In this document: in pieces, positions 36,601-46,079 of the stretch
How positions within the stretch are numbered: position 1 is the first letter of the stretch
How the letters are laid out: each line of letters opens with the position of its first letter
DNA from: CAZUCE01 sp964619265
GTDB taxonomy: Bacteria > Planctomycetota > UBA1135 > GCA-002686595
DNA length: 64,000 bases
Assembly (NCBI GenBank): GCA_964619265.1
Contig: CAZUCE010000018.1
Coordinates: forward strand, 14,487 to 78,486
Direction of reading: 5' to 3'
Program-made: the position numbers and the translations under genes
The notes under the pieces: model-generated
Seen by the model: the letters and a program-made list of their open reading frames with translations, nothing else
What the model was told of the DNA's origin: nothing
The model's database searches: none

Positions 36601-38268
36601 TCAAACCGGTTCCGCCCGAGGATCGAGGTCGGTGGCCGCTCGGGCCACGCGCAGAACTTCCGAGACGGTCGTGTGCCCCTCGCTGACCTTGCGCGCACCG
36701 TCGGTGAGTAGCGAGCGCAGTCGGCCGCTCGATTCCGCGGCACGCGCGACGTCCTCTTCGCTAGCTCGTTCGAAGACCAAATCGCGCAGGGGCCCGTCGA
36801 GCTCAAGCAGCTCGAACAAACCGATGCGGCCGCGGAAGCCCACGCCTTCACAGACCGCACAACCGCGGGGTCGCCGGAATTCCTGGGGCACCGCGGGATC
36901 GAGCCCGAGGGCCGAAAGCTCTTTCGGCTCGGCCGGGTAGGGCTCGGCGCAGTTCGAGCACAACCGGCGGACCAGCCGCTGGGCGACCACCCCCTGAACT
37001 GCAGCCGAAACGAGGAACGGCTGGACGCCCATGTCGGACAGCCGCGTAAGCGCACCGACCGCATCGTTGGTGTGCAGCGTCGAAAACACAAGGTGACCGG
37101 TGAGCGCTGCTTGAATCGCAACTTCGGCGGTCTCCACGTCGCGGATCTCCCCCACCAAAATCACGTTGGGCGCCGCGCGCAACATGGCCCGCAAGATGCG
37201 AGCGAAAGTCAGCCCCTGCTTGGGGCTCACCTGCATTTGGTTGACGCCCGAGAGGTGGTATTCGACCGGATCCTCGGCCGTCAGAATCTTGACGTCGGGC
37301 CGGTTGAGTTCTGACAACGCCGCGTACAGCGTTGTGGTCTTTCCCGATCCTGTGGGCCCGGTAACCAACACGATGCCATTGGGGCGCGAGATGATTCGCT
37401 CGAACCACGCGCGGTCGCTTGCGTCGAAGCCAAGTTCGGTTAGCGAAATCAGGTTGGCCGAACGATCTAGCAAACGCATGACGATCGTCTCGCCGTGGTT
37501 GCTCGGCAGGATCGAAGCGCGCACGTCGATTTCGCGTCCGTCGAGCTGGATCGATATGCGGCCGTCCTGGGGTTTGCGGCGCTCGGCGATGTCCATTTGC
37601 CCCATCACCTTGAGGCGCGAGAGCAGCGGGCCTGAGAGGTGATGCGGATGCTCGGCAACCGGACGCAGCACGCCATCGATCCGATAGCGAACGGCCAGTC
37701 CCGCCGCGGAGGGTTCGATGTGAATGTCGCTGGCGCGCGCTTTGAGCGCGTCGGCGAACAGCCGCTGCACGAGCCGCACGATGGGAGCCTCATCGGCCCC
37801 CTCGGCTGGACTGCGGGCGGCGGAGGCCGCGGCATCCCCCGGCAGTTGCCCGTAGGCCTCTCGCAGACGGTCCCGGAGCACCGACGGTTGGGCCAGCGCG
37901 CAGGCGACGTCCTGGCCGAGCTGGAACTGGAGCTGATCGGCCAGGTGAGCAGCCAGCGGATCGCCGATGGCGACGATCAGCTTGCCGCCCCGTTCCGCCA
38001 CCGGCAGGACACCGTTCTCGATGGCAAACTCCGGCGGCAAACGATCCAGAAGATCGGCCGGCACCCGCCCCTTGGTCAGGTCCACAAAGGGCAGCCCAGC
38101 CGCCTTGGCCTGCGCCCGGGCCAGCTGGCCGGGATCGATTCGACCGAGTTCGAGCAGGGCGTCGGCCAGGGACAGGTCCTTGCCGCGCCCGTGGGCCCGA
38201 GCCGCGGCCAGGTCCTCTGAACTGGCCAGACCGGAACGGGAGAGGAGATCGGCGAGCTCTTCGGACAT
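36601..38268 (-). CDS. GspE/PilB-family assembly ATPase (second paralogue)
   Basis: 555 residues. N-terminal MshEN-like domain (LSLADALLELGRIDPGQLAR), then Walker A GPTGSGKTTTLYAALS, Asp box TAEDPVEYHLSGVNQMQV, Walker B ILVGEIRDVETAEVA and His box STLHTNDAVGALTRLSDM. The zinc motif is CSNCAEPY and CAVCEGVGFRGR. It resembles the 33794-35494 protein across the whole length but has its own N-terminal sequence. First gene of the motor cluster, 54 bases upstream of pilT. Confidence 0.93.
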   Translation of the reverse strand: MSEELADLLSRSGLASSEDLAAARAHGRGKDLSLADALLELGRIDPGQLARAQAKAAGLPFVDLTKGRVPADLLDRLPPEFAIENGVLPVAERGGKLIVAIGDPLAAHLADQLQFQLGQDVACALAQPSVLRDRLREAYGQLPGDAAASAARSPAEGADEAPIVRLVQRLFADALKARASDIHIEPSAAGLAVRYRIDGVLRPVAEHPHHLSGPLLSRLKVMGQMDIAERRKPQDGRISIQLDGREIDVRASILPSNHGETIVMRLLDRSANLISLTELGFDASDRAWFERIISRPNGIVLVTGPTGSGKTTTLYAALSELNRPDVKILTAEDPVEYHLSGVNQMQVSPKQGLTFARILRAMLRAAPNVILVGEIRDVETAEVAIQAALTGHLVFSTLHTNDAVGALTRLSDMGVQPFLVSAAVQGVVAQRLVRRLCSNCAEPYPAEPKELSALGLDPAVPQEFRRPRGCAVCEGVGFRGRIGLFELLELDGPLRDLVFERASEEDVARAAESSGRLRSLLTDGARKVSEGHTTVSEVLRVARAATDLDPRAEPV

Positions 38269-38373
38269 GCAGGTGGCGCCCGGACAGCAGGCGTGCCTCG
38301 CGGCGGCCGGATCCTACCAGTCGGTTGGATCCCTCCTATCGGGACGGGGAAATAACCCGTCTCGGGCGCCTGG

Positions 38374-39294
38374 TCACGCAACCGTCTGAAATGCCTCCGC
38401 TTCGGCCAGCATGCAACGGGCGCTCCCGCCGCCCACGGTCTCGATCGTTCCCAGCTCCGCGTCCACCACCCGTCCCAGCTCTTCGAGCTGAGCCGGCCTG
38501 AGCGCCCGGCGGGCCCGGGAACTCATCACCCAGGCCGCCGCGTCCCGGACTCGGACCCGGAGGGTGTTGCCGCAAAACTCTGCTAGCTGAGTCAAATCCA
38601 GCTCGCAGACCCGGCGCCCACCAGCGGCCAGCTCCCCCGCCACCCGCTCCCGGTCCGCCGCTACCACGGCCTGGGGGCACCAAACCGCCCCAGCCGAAGC
38701 CCGGGCCCCTCCGGCCACCGACAGCAGCACGTTGGTGTGATAGACCGCCACGCCCCGGAATTCCGTGTCGAACAACACCGGCCGATAGCCCATCCGCTCG
38801 CACCATTCGCGCACCAGTCCCTCGTCGGTGCGTTGGGAGCGACCGGCGAAGGCAACTCGGGCTTCCCGGTCCAGCACCAAGCTCCCGGTGCCTTCCAGGA
38901 ATCGCTGGTCCGCCTCGCGAGCCGTCAGATCCCAAACCTCGCGCGCACCGACCCGCTCCTGAATCGCCTCGATCAAATCGGCCCGCCGCTCGATCCGGCG
39001 AACCGGGTTCGCCATTGGATACAGCACCAACGTGCCGCAGGCGTGAGTCGAGAACCAGTTGTTCAGGAAGACCGCATCGACAGCACGCGAGTCTTGGGGC
39101 TCGTCCAGAACGTCGAGTTCGGCGCCGGCGGCGCGCAGATTCGCCACCAGTCCTTCGAACTCAGCTGCCGCAGCCGCGCGAGGCGAGCCGTCTTCCTGCG
39201 CGATGTGCGCGGTTTGAAAGACGTTCGTGCGCGCGGCTTCGAGATCGAGCCCGAAACCGCGCGGGCGCAGCAGCAAGAGCCGCTCGGCGGTCAT
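38374..39294 (-). CDS. CtlX-like amidinotransferase-fold hydrolase
   Basis: 306 residues. Amidinotransferase/arginine-deiminase fold: N-terminal RPRGFGLDLEAARTNVFQ, the acidic LEGTGSLVLDREARVAFAG, the catalytic-His region VAVYHTNVLLSVAGGARASA, and the nucleophile in GGGSARCMLAE (Cys294). These match the CtlX group, which are citrulline or related guanidino/ureido hydrolases; the exact substrate is unproven. Its ATG at 39294 overlaps the peptidase gene upstream (ATGA), tying amino-acid scavenging to peptide breakdown. Confidence 0.85.
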   Translation of the reverse strand: MTAERLLLLRPRGFGLDLEAARTNVFQTAHIAQEDGSPRAAAAAEFEGLVANLRAAGAELDVLDEPQDSRAVDAVFLNNWFSTHACGTLVLYPMANPVRRIERRADLIEAIQERVGAREVWDLTAREADQRFLEGTGSLVLDREARVAFAGRSQRTDEGLVREWCERMGYRPVLFDTEFRGVAVYHTNVLLSVAGGARASAGAVWCPQAVVAADRERVAGELAAGGRRVCELDLTQLAEFCGNTLRVRVRDAAAWVMSSRARRALRPAQLEELGRVVDAELGTIETVGGGSARCMLAEAEAFQTVA

Positions 39295-41483
39295 CGCCCG
39301 AGCAAGTGCTCTTCGATCGCTTCCCAGTTAAATCGCGTCCGGTGCGGACTACCGACGCCGTGTCGCCAGCCCGGGTACAGCATCAGACTGAAGTCGGTCT
39401 GGCCGGCTTGCTGAAGCTCCGAAATGAGCTGGATCGAGTTCTGCAGGTGAACGTTGTCGTCGATCGTGCCGTGCAGAATGGCCAGGTGCCCGTTCAAGTT
39501 CCCAGCCGCCCCAAGCACCGAGGTCTTCGCATATCCGTCGGGATTTAACTGCGGCGTGCTCATGTAGCGTTCGGTGTAGATGGTGTCGTACAGACGCCAA
39601 TCGTGAACCCCCGCACCCGCCAGCCCGAGCGCAAATCGATCGGAGTGGGTCAGCGCATAGGCCGACATGAATCCGCCGTAGCTCCAACCCGTAATGCCCA
39701 CGTGGTCCGCATCGGCTCCGAGATTCGCCACCGCCCAGTCGACCGAGTCTTCCAAATCGCGCAACTCCTGCACGCCGAGTTGCAAGTAGCACAATTCGGT
39801 GTGCGCCTGGCCCCGGCCGGAAGCGGTCCGCACATTCACACGCAGGACCATCACGCCTTCTTGGGCCAGGAATTGATTCCAAGCCGAAACGCGCCAACTA
39901 TTGCGCACGGTCGGAGCATCGGGACCCGAATAGATGTCAAGCAGCAGGGGAGCCGGCGCGCCGGAACTCGGGGAACCAGTCAAAGGGCGCATCACGCTCG
40001 CGTCGAGCGGATAGCCATCACGCGCGGGAATTTCGATCAGTTCCCAGCCGGCGTAGGGCATCGCCGGGTCCAGCGTGTCGCTCGACACCTCGCGCAGCAC
40101 CTCGCCGGTGCGGCCATCGCACAAGACCGTGCGCGGGGGCGTGGAAACACTGGAGAACCGATCGAGGAAGAACGCTTGGTCCGGACTCCAGGTAAGCGAG
40201 TGGGAGCCCGTTCCCATAGTCAGCCGCTGGGGCCCGGGCGACCCTTCGCCCAAGACCGCGAGAGCTGTCCGGTAAAAATTGCGATCCACCGCTCCGTGCT
40301 GGGTGCCCTCGAACAAGATCTCACCGGCTTCTTCGTCGATGTCGACCACCGAACGAACCTGCCACTCACCGGCGGTCACCGGGCCAAGCAGTTTTCCGCC
40401 GCGTTCGTATAGGTACAGATGGTTGTAGCCGGTGCGCTCGGAGCGCCACAGGAACCGGCCGTCCTCGAGCCAGATCGGCGAGCGCGGGCGGTTGACCCAG
40501 GTCTGCGATTCCTCGCGGATCCAAAGCTCGCCTTCGCCGGTCACCGGGTCGACCGCGTGCAGCTCGGCCCAGGTTTGAATGCGATCTTGGATCGTGACCA
40601 GCAGCGTGGCACCGTCTTCGGTCCACGCGACGCGCACAATCAGCCCATCGCGAGGCATGCCATCCAGCTTTACGCCCCGCATGGTCCCGGCCGCCGCGTC
40701 GTAAATGGACAGCTCGACCGTCGGATTCGCGTCCCCGGACTTTGGGTAGCGCAGGGTCTCGAGATCCACGCCGCGATCGGTGTCGAGGGTCCCCTCAGGG
40801 ACGAAGTCGATGATCGGAAAGCTGCGCACGCGATGCTCCTCGAGGGTGAGAAACGCAAGCAGCGGATCCACCGGGCTCCACCAGTGAGCTTGGAAGTTAC
40901 CCCGCCCGTAAATTTCCTCCTGGTAGACCCAATCGAGCAATCCGTCCAAGACGTCCGGATCCCCGTCACTTGTGACGGCGCTCACCCGCGGGCGCTTGCC
41001 GGTCAGGTCGGCCACCCACAGATCGCCGGCTTCGACCCAGCTCAAGAACTTCCCCGCCGGGTGAGCCTGTCCTTCGCGGATGCGATCGGCGCTCGCATGC
41101 AGCTGCGTGGAATCCTCGGCTCCCGGCTCACGAATCGAAATCTGATACGGCGGCCTCGAGCCGCCCCAATTCACCTCCAGTTCATCCGAGTCGTCCGCGG
41201 AGACCTCGCCCGAACTCGACTCCGCGGGCGCCTCGGCCAGCTCCCAGGTCGCCGGGTCGCGGAGCTCGGCTCCGTCGTCCGAACCGATCCGAAGCAGACC
41301 GTCGTCCGTCCACCGCACCCGCGGTCCGCGTTCGACCACCGCAAGGCGCTCGCCGAGGCTTTCGATCGTGCGACGCGGGGGCCCCTCGCCTTGGACGTTC
41401 CCCCGGGTCTGTTGGGTGGCAGCCTGGGGCGGAAGCGCGAGCGGCGCGCAGGAGAACAGGGCGAGAGAAAACAGGAGCGACAT
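39291..41483 (-). CDS. S9 family dipeptidyl-peptidase IV-like serine peptidase
   Basis: 730 residues with a signal peptide (residues ~1-22). N-terminal DPPIV beta-propeller, residues ~90-470 (for example LSWVEAGDLWVADLTG and FLDRFSSVSTPPRTVL). The C-terminal alpha/beta-hydrolase has the triad: Ser in ITGWSYGGFMSAYAL, Asp in HGTIDDNVHLQNS and His in GWRHGVG. It should release N-terminal Xaa-Pro-type dipeptides in the periplasm or outside. Divergent from the glycosylasparaginase gene with 123 bases between; that gap is likely a two-way promoter region. Confidence 0.92.
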   Translation of the reverse strand: MSLLFSLALFSCAPLALPPQAATQQTRGNVQGEGPPRRTIESLGERLAVVERGPRVRWTDDGLLRIGSDDGAELRDPATWELAEAPAESSSGEVSADDSDELEVNWGGSRPPYQISIREPGAEDSTQLHASADRIREGQAHPAGKFLSWVEAGDLWVADLTGKRPRVSAVTSDGDPDVLDGLLDWVYQEEIYGRGNFQAHWWSPVDPLLAFLTLEEHRVRSFPIIDFVPEGTLDTDRGVDLETLRYPKSGDANPTVELSIYDAAAGTMRGVKLDGMPRDGLIVRVAWTEDGATLLVTIQDRIQTWAELHAVDPVTGEGELWIREESQTWVNRPRSPIWLEDGRFLWRSERTGYNHLYLYERGGKLLGPVTAGEWQVRSVVDIDEEAGEILFEGTQHGAVDRNFYRTALAVLGEGSPGPQRLTMGTGSHSLTWSPDQAFFLDRFSSVSTPPRTVLCDGRTGEVLREVSSDTLDPAMPYAGWELIEIPARDGYPLDASVMRPLTGSPSSGAPAPLLLDIYSGPDAPTVRNSWRVSAWNQFLAQEGVMVLRVNVRTASGRGQAHTELCYLQLGVQELRDLEDSVDWAVANLGADADHVGITGWSYGGFMSAYALTHSDRFALGLAGAGVHDWRLYDTIYTERYMSTPQLNPDGYAKTSVLGAAGNLNGHLAILHGTIDDNVHLQNSIQLISELQQAGQTDFSLMLYPGWRHGVGSPHRTRFNWEAIEEHLLGR

Positions 41484-41606
41484 GAACGAGGGAGAGGAAG
41501 AAGGTGGAAAAGGACGACCTTGGGCCCTGGGTTGTAGCCTCACGGACCCTGTTCCTGGAACCACCGAAGCTCTCGAAGCTCCGTCCCGAACGTCCACCGA
41601 GCCTCC

Positions 41607-42686
41607 ATGCCCACCCATCGCCGTCGATTCCTCACTTCTGCCGCCCTGGCCGGAGCCGCGCTGCCCTTCGCCCGCCTCGCGTCCGCGCGGGCCGAAGAGC
41701 CCATCCCCGATGCCTTTCGTGACCAGGTCGATGAGGGCAACGCCCATCGCGGGCCCGCGGCCATCGGCTCAGGCAACGCCCTGCGCAGCGTGGATCGGGC
41801 CGCCAGTTTGATGGAAGCTGGAACCGATCCCCTCGACTCGGTCGTCGCGGGCGTCAGCTTGGTCGAGAACGACCCGAACGACCAAAGCGTCGGGTTGGGC
41901 GGCCTGCCCAACGCCGAAGGCGTCGTTCAGCTCGACGCCTCCTGCATGCACGGGCCGACCCACGCAGCCGGCGCGGTCGGCGCGATCGAGGGCATCCAGA
42001 ACCCGGCTCAGGTTGCGTTGCTGGTGCTCAAGAAAACCCGGCACGTGATGCTCGTCGGCGAAGGCGCGAAGCGCTTTGCCCTGTCCCAGGGCTTCCGCGA
42101 AACCAACCTGCTCACCGAATCCTCCCGCCGCGCTTTCGAGTCCTGGCGCGCTTCCTTGAATCCCCGCGACAACTGGCTTGACCCGAACCAGCAGCTCGGA
42201 ACCGAGGGCGCACTCGAGATTCCCTACACCACCGGAACGATTCACTGCTCGGGCCTCGACAAGGCCGGTCACATGGGCTCGGTCACGTCGACCAGCGGGC
42301 TGTCCTGGAAGATCCCCGGCCGCGTCGGTGACTCGCCGATCGTCGGCGCCGGCATGTACCTGGACAACGAAGTGGGCTCGGCCGGCGCCACCGGCCTCGG
42401 CGAGGCGGTCATCCAAACGTGCGGGGCGAACACGATCGTGCACCTGATGGAGTCTGGTCTTTCACCGACCCAAGCCTGCCTGACCGCCCTGCGACGCATC
42501 GTGGAGCGAACCCGTCGCCCTCACCTGCTCGGCGAGGACGGTCTGCCGAACTTCCAGGTCGTCTACTACGCCCTGCGCAAGGACGGCGCCTACGGCAGCG
42601 CGAGCCTCAAGCCCGGCGGGACCTTCTCGGTCAAGGCCGGTGGCGACGCACGCAAGCTGAACTCCGTGCCGCTGCTCGGGAACTGA
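41607..42686 (+). CDS. N4-(beta-N-acetylglucosaminyl)-L-asparaginase (glycosylasparaginase)
   Basis: 359 residues. A twin-arginine-like signal (HRRRFLTSAALAGAALPF) suggests Tat export of a folded precursor. The Ntn-hydrolase fold is seen in VGLGGLPNAEGVVQLDASCM. The likely self-cleavage site is TTGTIHCSG, whose Thr becomes the nucleophile; WKIPGRVGDSPIVGAG and GATGLGEAVI follow, both family hallmarks. It cleaves GlcNAc-Asn bonds when N-glycoproteins are broken down, though related beta-aspartyl peptidases share the fold. Divergent from the DPP-IV gene. Confidence 0.9.
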   Translation: MPTHRRRFLTSAALAGAALPFARLASARAEEPIPDAFRDQVDEGNAHRGPAAIGSGNALRSVDRAASLMEAGTDPLDSVVAGVSLVENDPNDQSVGLGGLPNAEGVVQLDASCMHGPTHAAGAVGAIEGIQNPAQVALLVLKKTRHVMLVGEGAKRFALSQGFRETNLLTESSRRAFESWRASLNPRDNWLDPNQQLGTEGALEIPYTTGTIHCSGLDKAGHMGSVTSTSGLSWKIPGRVGDSPIVGAGMYLDNEVGSAGATGLGEAVIQTCGANTIVHLMESGLSPTQACLTALRRIVERTRRPHLLGEDGLPNFQVVYYALRKDGAYGSASLKPGGTFSVKAGGDARKLNSVPLLGN

Positions 42687-42730
42687 TCAGCCCGGTCGCT
42701 TGGGCCCACCTGAATCGAAGATTCACGAGA

Positions 42731-42765
42731 ACGGCCCGCCGGAACTTGGCGTTCCGGCGGGCCGT
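42731..42765. terminator. strong 15-bp hairpin between convergent genes
   Basis: ACGGCCCGCCGGAAC (42731-42745) pairs perfectly with GTTCCGGCGGGCCGT (42751-42765) over loop TTGGC, between the asparaginase end (42686) and the DUF1573 gene end (42862). It can serve both strands. Confidence 0.75.
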
Positions 42766-42861
42766 CGCCCGTTCTGTTCTGGGTCCAGTCGATAGGGCCG
42801 TTTGGTCCGGTCAGCTCGACCGGGCCTGTGGTCCTGACGACCCCGGCCCGGGTCGACCCAG

Positions 42862-44367
42862 CTATTCGCCCTGCTTGACCGGCGGAGCGACGGCCGGGCG
42901 CGTTTGGGGCGCCGAGATTGAGTTGCGGCAAACGCCAGAGAACGGCACCGAGACAACATCCTTGGTCGGGTGTCCGACGGCCACCTGAACGGTGCCACCG
43001 AACGGACCGGCCATCGTGTCGGGCAGGTTTTCAATCACCAGGGTCACCTGGAAATTGCCGTCCTCGAGGACGGTCGCCGTCGCGGACGCATGCTCCTTCC
43101 AGAGCTCGACTTCCTTTTCGACGCGACCTTCGACCGTCACGGGCACGGTGCCCGGACGGAACTCAGGGTCGTGGATCTCGAGGGTGAAGCTGCGCTCGAC
43201 CCTTTGGCCGGGGGGCACAATGCCCATCGAGAGGTAGAACGGATTCGCGGTGACCAGGCCCTGAATCTGAGCCATCGCGGTCATCGTGACTTCGTGCATC
43301 TTGGGCTGCCCGGCTTCGTCGAGCTGATCGCCGGCGAGCGGCACGTCGGTAATCAGGTTGATCGGACCGTTCCAGCGCTGCTGCTCAGGTGCATCGGAAG
43401 TCAGACGACCGGTGATCGTCCAAGTTTTGGCGCGCCCATCGGCATCCGGTTCGATCGGAGTCAGGTCGACCTCGAGCCACGGGGTGTGCGTGAACACCTG
43501 CTCGTCCACTCGCAAGGAGAACGCGTCGAGGATCGGGCTCGAGACGGTCAGCTGGGATTCCTTCTCGGTGCCTACGCGAACCGATTCAAAGTTCATGAAG
43601 GCCGTCGGCGAAATCTCGAACATTTGCTGCACTTGAGCTTTGAGCGAGATCACGTCGGGCTGGACCGGGTCGTTCGAAAACAGCGAGACCGAGCCGGTCC
43701 AAGGGCCCTTCTTGCGGGTCGAGTCCACGCCGACATTGACCTGGAACGCGGCACCGGGCGGAATCGGGGTGTCCATGACGTAGGGCTCGAGCTCGCCACC
43801 CTCCCCCACCAGGAAGATCTCGGATTGGGTGCACCCGCAGGTGGCGCGGGCCGCGGAAATCACCAAGTCGCCTTCCCCCGTGTTCATCAGACTGATCTCG
43901 GTCCTCGCAATGGAGCCCTCGCGCAGGACGCCGAAGTCCTGGGAGGCCTGCTCGGCCGGGATCACCAGCTCGCCGATCGGTCCGGTCGGCGCTGTCGCGG
44001 CGGGCGGGGTCACCGGGTGCCCAGCGCCGGGGGCGACCGGACCAGCCGCCGGCGCCTGAGCCACCGAGGCCACAGCGGGAGCAGGAGCCGAACGGCCGGG
44101 CAGGCGAAGCTTGCTGAGGTCCTTCGAGCGCTCCAGGACCGCGGGGCGTCCGGCTCGCTGGGTCTTGAGGACCAACGGGCGTCCGGAGCGCTTGGTCTTG
44201 CCGTCGCGACCCGCCATTTTCGAATCAGCAGCCTCGAGCACGGCCGACTCGGTCTGAGCCTTGGCCTTTTCGACCTGGGTCATCACTTTGGCGGCGGGCG
44301 CGGCCTCAGCGCCCGCCTGCTGGGCGGCGACAAGGGAAAGCCCTAGAAGAGAGAGGGAAGCAAGCAT
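42862..44367 (-). CDS. secreted DUF1573 domain protein
   Basis: 501 residues with an N-terminal signal peptide (residues ~1-18). A Lys/Arg/Ala/Pro-rich low-complexity region follows to about 140. The DUF1573 domain then begins (PAEQASQDFGVLREGSIART) with the characteristic CGCT motif (RATCGCTQSEI, near residue 175), and further immunoglobulin-like beta segments continue to the end. DUF1573 proteins are cell-envelope proteins of unknown function, abundant in Bacteroidetes and Planctomycetota. Next to a second DUF1573 protein at 44619. Confidence 0.88.
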   Translation of the reverse strand: MLASLSLLGLSLVAAQQAGAEAAPAAKVMTQVEKAKAQTESAVLEAADSKMAGRDGKTKRSGRPLVLKTQRAGRPAVLERSKDLSKLRLPGRSAPAPAVASVAQAPAAGPVAPGAGHPVTPPAATAPTGPIGELVIPAEQASQDFGVLREGSIARTEISLMNTGEGDLVISAARATCGCTQSEIFLVGEGGELEPYVMDTPIPPGAAFQVNVGVDSTRKKGPWTGSVSLFSNDPVQPDVISLKAQVQQMFEISPTAFMNFESVRVGTEKESQLTVSSPILDAFSLRVDEQVFTHTPWLEVDLTPIEPDADGRAKTWTITGRLTSDAPEQQRWNGPINLITDVPLAGDQLDEAGQPKMHEVTMTAMAQIQGLVTANPFYLSMGIVPPGQRVERSFTLEIHDPEFRPGTVPVTVEGRVEKEVELWKEHASATATVLEDGNFQVTLVIENLPDTMAGPFGGTVQVAVGHPTKDVVSVPFSGVCRNSISAPQTRPAVAPPVKQGE

Positions 44368-44618
44368 GGTGAGAGTTATGTCGGGGGTCTGGCCAGGGCG
44401 GCGGTAGGCCTCCCTGGGAGTGCGTGTTGGGCCTGGCTTTGCCCTACGGAACGCTCAAGCGAGTGAGAGCGATCGAATCGAGAAGAATCGGTACGGTCCG
44501 TCCCGGGCCACTAGGAGTGCCGAGGCCTCAAGGGATGAGCGTCGCTACCCACTCTAAACGACGTGGAGAACCGTTCGGTTTCCCCGATTTCATTCTGAGT
44601 CCCCCCCGCTCGCCCGGA

Positions 44619-45836
44619 TCAGCCCCCCAGGCTGGTGGCCTGGAGGCCAATCACCAGCTCGGGCTGGGCTTCCCGGTCCAGGTCCAGGACGATCCGGCCA
44701 CGGATCAGGCCCCGCACGTCCCCCGGCAGCCCGTCGGTGCGGACCGTGATCGAGTAGGCGGCGAGCTCGGGCGCCTGACCGACGGGGCCGGATTCGCCCT
44801 GGGCGGCGGCGACCGGCTCGATTTCGACGGTGAAAAACTCGGTGACGTCCCGGTCGCCGCTGGTCACGTGGACCGTCGGGACGAGCTGCGCCAGATCCGG
44901 GACCTCGCCGTAGACCGATATCCGGCCCGCAGCGGCCGAGACCTGGCCGGCCTTGAGCGAGCCCAGCGAAAGGCTCAGCGGCCGCGCTTCCGCAAGCCCA
45001 AGGATGTGGGCACGCACAATCGCTTCCCCCGAGTAATTCGCGCCGCCCGCTTCGGGATCTCGGCCCTCGCCCGCCAATTGGGCCCGCAAGGGAATGCGGT
45101 AGTTGCGATAGCCCGGCGCGAGCCCGATCCGCGTGGCGACCTGCAAGCGAAAGCGATCGCTGGACCCGTCCGGGCGCGGATCGATCGGCTCGAGGTCTAA
45201 CTCAAGCTGGGCCTCGAGCAAGTCCGCGTCGAGCTCCAAAAAAACGGATGAGGCCTGCTCGAAGTCCTCCGCCAGTCGCAGCTCGATCTCGCCGCGCCCC
45301 GAGTTGGAGGAGAGCACCTGGCCAAGGTCTGAGAGCTCCGGCTCGGACACGAGCAGCCGGTGTACGTCGGCTTTGAGCGCGAGCTCGATGACACCGCCGT
45401 GGAATTCCCCGTAGAGCCCGATCGGCTTGGTTTGCTGGCCCGGTCGCCCGAGCGTCTCAAAGGTCGTGTCGAGCCACAGCTCGGTACCCGGCTGGAGCGG
45501 CTGGCCCAGCTCGTAGGACTCGCCGCCGTTCGCGAGCACCAGGTCGGCCGTGGTGCACCCGCAGCTCTTCTTGACATGCTCGATCGCCACCGGCCCCTGC
45601 CCCTCCACCGCGAGAGTGAACCGCTGTTTGAGCACCGCCCCCTCGAAGACCGCGCCGAAGTCGGCGGCCGGCGTCCGGGAGACGAGGCGTCCCATGACGT
45701 CCACGCGGCCACCGGCCAGGTCGATGGCCGCGCTCGATTCTGAGCGCGAACAACTCGAGGAGAAGAGGAGAAGGAGCAGGCCGAGCCCCGCGACCCAACG
45801 GTCGGCGGAGCCCTCGGGGGAGCGGGCAAGCATCAT
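44619..45836 (-). CDS. DUF1573-type lipoprotein
   Basis: 405 residues from the ATG at 45836 (a second ATG follows directly). The lipobox is FSSSC (Cys29). A DUF1573 unit lies near residues 45-135 with VKKSCGCTTADL and ELGQPLQPGTELWLDTTF; beta-rich repeats follow (LEPIDPRPDGSSDRFRLQVA). It is organised like the 42862 protein but is lipid-anchored rather than freely secreted. The frame stays open across the next gene on the other strand, which is antisense and not coding. Gap to the downstream DUF1573 gene is 251 bases, with no sign of another gene. Confidence 0.85.
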   Translation of the reverse strand: MMLARSPEGSADRWVAGLGLLLLLFSSSCSRSESSAAIDLAGGRVDVMGRLVSRTPAADFGAVFEGAVLKQRFTLAVEGQGPVAIEHVKKSCGCTTADLVLANGGESYELGQPLQPGTELWLDTTFETLGRPGQQTKPIGLYGEFHGGVIELALKADVHRLLVSEPELSDLGQVLSSNSGRGEIELRLAEDFEQASSVFLELDADLLEAQLELDLEPIDPRPDGSSDRFRLQVATRIGLAPGYRNYRIPLRAQLAGEGRDPEAGGANYSGEAIVRAHILGLAEARPLSLSLGSLKAGQVSAAAGRISVYGEVPDLAQLVPTVHVTSGDRDVTEFFTVEIEPVAAAQGESGPVGQAPELAAYSITVRTDGLPGDVRGLIRGRIVLDLDREAQPELVIGLQATSLGG

Positions 45837-46079
45837 GGCGACCAAGCCTACGCACTGCGCACGCTCGCCGTGAGCGGCCGAAATCGGGACTTGCCGTTCA
45901 GTTTCTCGACCCGGGCCGGCCCCCCCCGAACCGGACTCACATGGTCTGCAGCGGCCTTCCAGCCCCCTAGCGTGGCTTCGAGCCCGATCGATCGCGGGTC
46001 TTTCCCAGCCCCTTCCGCAAACCTGGAATAGAATTTCTTTCGCGATCCGCTCCGGAGCGCCCTGATTCCCCCCGAGCCC

